Source: Methylobacterium mesophilicum
Lineage (GTDB): Bacteria; Pseudomonadota; Alphaproteobacteria; Rhizobiales; Beijerinckiaceae
NCBI RefSeq assembly: GCF_022179445.1
Contig: NZ_BPQU01000024.1
Coordinates: 24,398 to 88,397, forward strand
DNA length: 64,000 nucleotides
Direction of reading: 5' to 3'
The notes under the pieces are model-generated. The model had not been told where the DNA came from. It ran no database searches and worked only from the letters and a program-made list of their open reading frames with translations. The translations under genes and the position numbers were made by a program. How positions within the stretch are numbered: position 1 is the first letter of the stretch; each line of letters opens with the position of its first letter. Below, piece after piece: positions 58,903 to 64,000 of the stretch.

Positions 58903-60141
58903 TCAAGCCTCGGCCGCCGTCTTCGCTTCGACCAGGGCCGCCTCGAACCCGGTGAAGGCCGTGGTGGCCTGGTCCCAGGCCTGGGACCGCACGTGGCGGC
59001 CCAAGGCCGCGGCGAGTTCCCGCGCCCGGGTGAGGGCCGATTCCACGGCGGCCGGTCGGGCCGGATCGGCCGGGATGCCGACCGGCGGCGTGTCGGCCGG
59101 GCGCATCCCCACCAGGGTCGCCGCCATGGCCCGGCGCCAGGCCGCGCAATCGGCCGGGATGCGGGCGAGCCGCATCGCCGCGTCGCTCCCGGCCTGCCGG
59201 TCGAGCAGGGTGCGGCCGAGATCCTCGATCCGGTCGAGCTGGCCCAGCGCGTCGCCGATCTCCCGGCGGCCCTTGTCGGTGCCCTCCGCGATCCGGCCGA
59301 CGCTCCGGGCGATCTCGCCGGTGGCCTGGATCTGCTGGCCCATGATCTCGGAGGCCTCGCGCATCTGGGCCGCCACCGTGGCGACGGCGCCGCTCTCCGC
59401 CTCGACCCGGACGTTGGCCCGCACCATGGCGGCGGCGCCGGTCTCGACGGCGCTGCGGCTGCGCGTGACCGCCGCCTGCATCGCCGCCATCTCCTCGCGG
59501 AGACCGCCGAGCCGGGCGCGGATCTCGTCCGTCGCCTTCGCGGTCTGCGCGGAGAGCATCTTCACTTCCGCCGCGACGACCGCGAAGCCCCGGCCGGCCT
59601 CACCGGCCCGGGCGGCCTCGATGGTGGCGTTGAGGGCCAGCAGGTTGGTCTGGGCCGAGATCGCCGCGATGGTGCCGGCCATCTCCTCGATCCGCAGGGC
59701 GGCGGCCGAGAAGCTGTCGAGCCGGCTGCCGATCTCGTCGGTGCCCTGCTCGATCCCGCGCATGCCGTCGCTGGCGCGCTGAAGGTCGTCGACGCAGGTG
59801 GCGATGCCGGCGCGGGCGGTCTCGGCGGTCTCGGCCGCCGAGGAGGAGCGGGCCGCGATCTCGCTGGTGCTGGCGGCCAGTTCCTCGCTGGCGGCGGCGA
59901 TCAGCCGGGCCTGCTCGGCGGTGCCGGAGGCGTCGTGCGTCATCCAGCCGATCGAGGTGCCGGCATCCGAGGCCGCAGCCGACAGGCGCGCCAGGAGCGC
60001 CATCAATTCGCGGTCGGGCGCTGCAGCCTGCGGGACGATGTCCAGGACGGTCGTTGCAACGGGCGCGGACGTCTGGGCGTCGGCCGTCACCGCGGTCCCG
60101 GCCAGCTCCGGGGCCGGGCGCTTGCGGCGCAAACTCAACAT
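58903..60141 (-). CDS. Soluble methyl-accepting chemotaxis protein
   Basis: A 412-residue chemoreceptor with no membrane segment. About 50 N-terminal residues precede a coiled-coil signalling domain: LIAAASEELAASTSEIAARS, TIAAISAQTNLLALNATIEA, ARAGEAGRGFAVVAAEVKML and SAQTAKATDEIRARLGGL. The C-terminal ~120 residues are helical and could be a sensor, for instance a zinc-binding CZB-like bundle, but no motif is clear. ATG 60141 has AGGAGCCCCCGC upstream. It is convergent with uraD, with just 6 bp between the two stops. Confidence 0.9.
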   Translation of the reverse strand: MLSLRRKRPAPELAGTAVTADAQTSAPVATTVLDIVPQAAAPDRELMALLARLSAAASDAGTSIGWMTHDASGTAEQARLIAAASEELAASTSEIAARSSSAAETAETARAGIATCVDDLQRASDGMRGIEQGTDEIGSRLDSFSAAALRIEEMAGTIAAISAQTNLLALNATIEAARAGEAGRGFAVVAAEVKMLSAQTAKATDEIRARLGGLREEMAAMQAAVTRSRSAVETGAAAMVRANVRVEAESGAVATVAAQMREASEIMGQQIQATGEIARSVGRIAEGTDKGRREIGDALGQLDRIEDLGRTLLDRQAGSDAAMRLARIPADCAAWRRAMAATLVGMRPADTPPVGIPADPARPAAVESALTRARELAAALGRHVRSQAWDQATTAFTGFEAALVEAKTAAEA

Positions 60142-60253
60142 GCGGGGGCTCCTGCGAACGTCGATTCGGGAGCCATATTCGCATGGAACCTTCAACCGAA
60201 GGTGAAGGATAACCGTCCCTTATTGGAATTGGACGAAGCCGCGATCCCCTGTC

Positions 60254-60286
60254 GGCACCCCCGGACGACAACCGTCCGGGGGTGCC
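60254..60286. terminator. Terminator-like hairpin downstream of rne
   Basis: GGCACCCCCGGACG (60254-60267) pairs with CGTCCGGGGGTGCC (60273-60286) as a perfect 14-bp stem with a 5-nt loop. It lies just after the rne stop (60295) on the minus strand. It has no T-run. Confidence 0.7.
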
Positions 60287-60294
60287 GTCGCATC

Positions 60295-63200
60295 TCACTC
60301 GCCGGTCAGGGCGGCCTTGGTGCGGGACCACCAGCCTGCGCGCTTGGGCCGGTCCGGATCGCTGGGCTGGGTCAGCACCACAGCAACCGGCTCGGGCGGC
60401 GGGGCGGCCTCCGTCGGCGCCGCCTCGGGCGGGGCCTCCGCGGCCTGCGTCTCGAACCGCTCCGCAGCCTGCCTCTCGAACCGTTCCGCGGACTCCGGAG
60501 CGGCCGCGACCGGCAACTCGACGGCGACCTCGTCGTGGACGGGGGACGGCGCGGCCTCGACCGCCTCGGCCACCGCCTCGGCGCTCACCGGCTCCTCGGC
60601 CGACAGGGCGACCGCATCGGCATCCCCCTCCGCGGAACCTTCCGCGTCGCCGCCCTCGCGGGTGCGACCCTCGGCGCGGCCACGACCGCCCCGGCGTCCG
60701 CGGCGACGGCGGCGCGTGCCGTCCTCCTCGGACCGGGCGGACTCCTCCGCGACGGCGACGGTCTCGTCGGCTTCGGCCCCCTCGGCGGCCACCGCCGCGA
60801 TCGGCGTCTCGGTGGGCTCGTCGGACTCGGGGGCGTCCTCGGTGCCGCGCTCCTCGTCCGGGTCGTCGGAGTCCTGACGCTCGCCGTCGGCCTGGCCCTC
60901 CTCGGACCGGCCGTCCTGGCGACCGCCGCGCCGACGGCGCCGACGGCGGCGGCGGCGGCCGTCGCCCTCGTCGCGAGTCTCATCCTCACGGGCGCCGTCC
61001 TCGCGCGCCTCGGTCCGCACCTCTTCCGCGTCACCTTCGGACTCCGCCTCGGCCAGGTCGGCCTCCTCGACGTCGTCCTCGTCCTCAAACTCCATGGCGG
61101 GCGAGATCGCCTGCGCGCGCACGCCCGTCACCGGACCCTCCGCCCGCTGGGCCGGCTCGCCGCGGTCGAGCTGGAACGCGGTGGTCACCGGCAGCCGCTC
61201 GTCGGCCGCGATCGTGAGCGTGACGCCGAAGCGGATTTCCAGCTCGCGCAGGTGCCCGCGCTTCTGGTTGAGGATGTACAGCGCCACCTCGGTCTTGGTG
61301 CGCAGGATCAGGTTGTGGGAGGCCGACTTGAGCAGCGCCTCCTCGATGGAGCGCAGGATGTGCAGCGCCACGGAAGCGGTGGCCCGCACGTAGCCCGAGC
61401 CGCCGCAATGCACGCAGGGGATCGAGGACGATTCGAGCACGCCGGTGCGGATGCGCTGCCGGCTCATCTCCATCAGGCCGAAGGGCGAGATCCGGCCGAC
61501 CTGGATGCGGGCGCGGTCGTTTTTCAGGCAATCGTTGAGCTTCTTCTCGACCGCGCGGTTGTTGCGCTTCTCCTCCATGTCGATGAAGTCGATGACGATC
61601 AGGCCCGCGAGGTCGCGCAGGCGCAGCTGGCGGGCGACCTCCTCGGCCGCCTCCAGGTTCGTCCGCAGCGCGGTGTCCTCGATGTCGTGCTCGCGGGTCG
61701 AGCGGCCCGAGTTCACGTCGATCGAGACCAGCGCCTCGGTCGGGTTGATGACCAGGTAGCCGCCGGATTTCAGCGAGACGTGGGTCGAGAACATCGCGTC
61801 GAGCTGCTGCTCGACGCCGTAGCGGGCGAAGATCGGCGTCGGGTCGCGGTAGGGCTTCACGACCTTGGACTGGCCGGGCATCAGCATCCGCATGAAGTCC
61901 TTGGCCTCGGCGTAGGCTTCCTCGCCGGAGACCAGAACCTCGTCCAGGTCCTTGTTGTAGAGGTCGCGGATGGCCCGCTTGATCAGCGATCCCTCCTCGT
62001 AGACGAGTGCCGGCGCCATCGAGGTCAGGGTCAATTCGCGGACCGACTCCCACAACCGCATCAGGTACTCGAAGTCGCGGGCGATCTCGGGCTTGGAGCG
62101 CGAGGCGCCGGCGGTGCGCAGGATCACGCCCATGCCGTCCGGCACTTCCAGGTCGGCCACGACCTCCTTAAGGCGCTTGCGGTCGGCGGCCGAGGTGATC
62201 TTCCGGGAGATGCCGCCACCGCGGCCGGTGTTGGGCATCAGCACCGAGTAGCGGCCCGCGAGCGACAGGTAGGTGGTGAGCGCCGCACCCTTCGTGCCGC
62301 GCTCCTCCTTGACCACCTGCACCAGGATGATCTGGCGGCGCTTGATCACCTCCTGGATCTTGTAGTGGCGCCGGTAATGGCGCGGCCGCTCGGGGATCTC
62401 CGCGAGCGCGTCGCCGTTGCCGCCGACCTGCGCGATCCGGGGCTCGGCATCGGGGTCGTCGGAATCCTCATCCGACTCCTCGTCGGACTCGTCCTCGTCC
62501 TCGTCGTCCGAGTCGTCCTCGTCCGAATCGTCTTCGTCGTCCTCGGACTCCTCGTCCTCCAGGTCGGCGTCAAGCTCGGCCTCGTCGTCGGCCTCGCCCG
62601 TCGCGGACGCGCCGCGGCCGGACGCCTCGACGGCATCCTCGGCGATCGTCTCGGCCGGCGCGTCGGCGACGGTCAGGGCCTCGGCCACGGCGACCACGGC
62701 CTCGGGCTCGACCGTGTCGTCATGGTCGGCCGTCTGCCGCTCGCCGGCTTCGGCGTGAGCCTCGACGGTCGGCGCGGCTTCGGCGGAAGGCTCGGGAATG
62801 TCCCCGGCGGCGGTCTCGGAGGTGATCGCCTCCTGCACGGCTTCCGGGTTCTCGGCGAGGGTGTCGGGCGTCCCGTCCGGGGCGGGCCCGGCCTCGTGCG
62901 CCTCGGCGTGATCCCCGCCCTGCGGTGCGTCCGCGTGCGGTACATCGGCGGCCGGCTGGAACTCCGAATCCTGCTGGGACTCCAGGCCCAGCGGGGCCTC
63001 GGACGCGTCCTCGGCGCTCACCGTCTCGTCGGTGCGCGAGCGGGCCTCGGCGCGGCGTCCGCGGGAGCGGCGGGGCGAACGGCGACGGCGCTCCTCGCGC
63101 TCGCGATGCTCCTCGGCGTCGCGCGCCTCGTCCTCCAGCAGCGCCTGCCGGTCGGCCAGCGGGATCTGGTAGTAGTCGGGGTGGATCTCGTTGAAGGCGA

Positions 63201-63405
63201 GGAAGCCGTGGCGGTTGCCGCCGTACTCGACGAAGGCCGCCTGGAGCGACGGCTCCACCCGGGTGACCTTGGCGAGGTAGATGTTGCCGCGCAGCTGGCG
63301 CCGGTTGGCGGCTTCGAAGTCGAACTCCTCGACCCTAGACCCGTGGACCGTGACGACCCGGGTCTCCTCCGGGTGCATCGCGTCGATCAGCATTTTGTTG
63401 GCCAT
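60295..63405 (-). CDS. rne: Ribonuclease E/G
   Basis: A 1036-residue single-strand endoribonuclease, core of the RNA degradosome at the membrane. The N-terminus MLIDAMHPEETRVVTVHGSR is followed by an S1-type start (RRQLRGNIYLAKVTRVEPSL, AFVEYGGNRHGFLAFNEIHP). A ~230-residue charged insertion then interrupts the S1 region, including a nearly pure Asp/Glu/Ser stretch around 62440-62580. The catalytic part resumes with IILVQVVKEERGTKGAALTT, VSIDVNSGRSTREHDIEDTA (metal Asp) and DLAGLIVIDFIDMEEKRNNR. The Zn-link cysteines are in SIPCVHCGGSGYV. The C-terminal ~300 residues are Arg- and Glu-rich degradosome scaffold. ATG 63405 has GAGAG upstream. Confidence 0.95.
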   Translation of the reverse strand: MANKMLIDAMHPEETRVVTVHGSRVEEFDFEAANRRQLRGNIYLAKVTRVEPSLQAAFVEYGGNRHGFLAFNEIHPDYYQIPLADRQALLEDEARDAEEHREREERRRRSPRRSRGRRAEARSRTDETVSAEDASEAPLGLESQQDSEFQPAADVPHADAPQGGDHAEAHEAGPAPDGTPDTLAENPEAVQEAITSETAAGDIPEPSAEAAPTVEAHAEAGERQTADHDDTVEPEAVVAVAEALTVADAPAETIAEDAVEASGRGASATGEADDEAELDADLEDEESEDDEDDSDEDDSDDEDEDESDEESDEDSDDPDAEPRIAQVGGNGDALAEIPERPRHYRRHYKIQEVIKRRQIILVQVVKEERGTKGAALTTYLSLAGRYSVLMPNTGRGGGISRKITSAADRKRLKEVVADLEVPDGMGVILRTAGASRSKPEIARDFEYLMRLWESVRELTLTSMAPALVYEEGSLIKRAIRDLYNKDLDEVLVSGEEAYAEAKDFMRMLMPGQSKVVKPYRDPTPIFARYGVEQQLDAMFSTHVSLKSGGYLVINPTEALVSIDVNSGRSTREHDIEDTALRTNLEAAEEVARQLRLRDLAGLIVIDFIDMEEKRNNRAVEKKLNDCLKNDRARIQVGRISPFGLMEMSRQRIRTGVLESSSIPCVHCGGSGYVRATASVALHILRSIEEALLKSASHNLILRTKTEVALYILNQKRGHLRELEIRFGVTLTIAADERLPVTTAFQLDRGEPAQRAEGPVTGVRAQAISPAMEFEDEDDVEEADLAEAESEGDAEEVRTEAREDGAREDETRDEGDGRRRRRRRRRRGGRQDGRSEEGQADGERQDSDDPDEERGTEDAPESDEPTETPIAAVAAEGAEADETVAVAEESARSEEDGTRRRRRGRRGGRGRAEGRTREGGDAEGSAEGDADAVALSAEEPVSAEAVAEAVEAAPSPVHDEVAVELPVAAAPESAERFERQAAERFETQAAEAPPEAAPTEAAPPPEPVAVVLTQPSDPDRPKRAGWWSRTKAALTGE

Positions 63406-64000
63406 GTCGGACTCTCGGCATGGCGGCCGACGTCGTTCTCCGTGCCCGTGGTCCCGGCGGCGCCTCGCACGACCTCAGAACGGTCGCGCATGGAGCCGGC
63501 CTCGTCGCCGAGGCGGCTGGGTTCGAGGGGAAATTGCCGTCAACCGCCGTTCGGCGCCCTGGGCGCCTGGGGTTGAACTTGGCCGGTAGGCTGAACGGGC
63601 CGGTGCGACGCAGATCCTGCGCCTCCGGGGCACGCGCAGCGCCATGCTGAGCCGTGCGTCCGTTCATCCTGGTTCCGACCTCGCGAAACAATCTCGGCCG
63701 GATGGGACCGGCCGTGAAATCTGGATGCGGCGGAAAAGCTCCACCGCGTCGTGCGACACCTGCCCGATCGGGAAAACACCCGTCGCCGCCAGGCGGGCAA
63801 ACAGGCCCGCCGCGACGTCGCGTCCGTTTTCTCGAAGGAATTCGGCCGCGTCCGCAAGCCGTTACGACGGCCGGCGGGACCGGAGAAGGGTCAGTATCAT
63901 TACAGACGGCCACGGGGATTTGGCAAGGGTCAAGCGCGGGACGATCAGGGCGATCGCTTGAAAGGAATGGATTTCGGTGTTGCCTTTTGCGTGATTCACA
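63406..64000. other. Upstream leader region of rne
   Basis: About 0.6 kb with no supportable gene to the window edge. RNase E genes often have long 5' leaders through which the enzyme controls its own mRNA; the extent here would allow that. The ORFs here lack protein-like composition. Confidence 0.45.

Noticed and set aside
58993..63576. A 1,500-codon open frame antisense to the chemoreceptor and rne
   Set aside because: It is an artefact of high GC; the minus-strand genes carry all recognisable motifs and the antisense translation has repetitive Gly/Leu/Arg content.
63335..63961. Open frames upstream of rne that might be the neighbouring amidase gene
   Set aside because: No amidase motif or signal peptide is seen; the composition fits leader DNA.
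1..64000. CRISPR arrays, tRNA or rRNA genes, insertion-sequence transposases, riboswitches
   Set aside because: Looked for regularly spaced repeats, clover-leaf arms, transposase motifs and known leader signatures; none found by eye. Small or diverged ones could be missed without a search.

Overview
The window is high-GC DNA whose gene content fits a Methylobacterium/Methylorubrum-type alphaproteobacterium (Hyphomicrobiales). The support is two DUF6894 proteins, a PAS_5-type protein, DUF3606 and DUF2934 small proteins, an ExoF/ExoP/ExoA/ExoY-like exopolysaccharide apparatus, an RNase E whose S1 region is split by a long charged insertion, and frequent GTG/TTG starts. The genus is an inference from content and style; no rRNA or tRNA gene was found.

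Layout. (1) 1-1.1 kb: the heme importer ATPase hmuV, followed by a frameshifted 3' remnant of a TonB-dependent receptor. (2) 1.3-43.5 kb: a very large exopolysaccharide region. It holds paired GT2 glycosyltransferases, two convergent acyltransferase-3 membrane proteins, a priming sugar-phosphate transferase (8911), a secreted GH16 glycanase, UDP-glucose dehydrogenase (16285), a LuxR-type regulator with a degenerate receiver (17764), a GT4 enzyme, an ExoP-like chain-length/ATPase protein and an ExoF-like export protein. Opposite the last two runs a tightly coupled operon (25073-31668): hexapeptide acyltransferase, Gfo/Idh/MocA dehydrogenase, two DegT aminotransferases, an SDR epimerase, a polysaccharide deacetylase and a GT2. 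Next come a GT4, an ABC-2 exporter (ATPase and permease), an ExoA-like GT2, gpmI, a Wzx-like flippase and a CelD-like acyltransferase. Chemotaxis and small unknown genes are scattered inside this region. A lower-GC DarTG toxin-antitoxin pair (38893-40613) interrupts it between gpmI and the flippase.

(3) 43.5-64 kb: mostly housekeeping. Two small unknown genes, selO, a TrmL-type tRNA methyltransferase, a PRC-barrel protein, a SCO1-like copper chaperone, a tandem-PilZ protein, a PAS_5 protein, an HVO_A0114-type DNA-binding protein, a rhomboid protease, a CBS protein, a Tat-exported PhoD-type phosphatase, patatin-hisI-folE, an IscU-like scaffold with yidD, DUF3606-DUF2934, a ureide-pathway cluster (a Tat-targeted transthyretin-like protein, uraH, uraD), a soluble chemoreceptor, and rne.

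How it works together. The EPS genes supply nucleotide sugars (UDP-glucuronate and probably acetamido/amino sugars), prime and extend an oligosaccharide on a lipid carrier, decorate it with acyl groups, and export it. Both a Wzx-type flippase and an ABC-2/Wzt-type exporter are present with ExoP/ExoF-like components, while no Wzy-type polymerase is recognisable. This suggests either two export routes or a polymerase encoded elsewhere. Many ends carry GC-rich inverted repeats that look like terminators between convergent genes.
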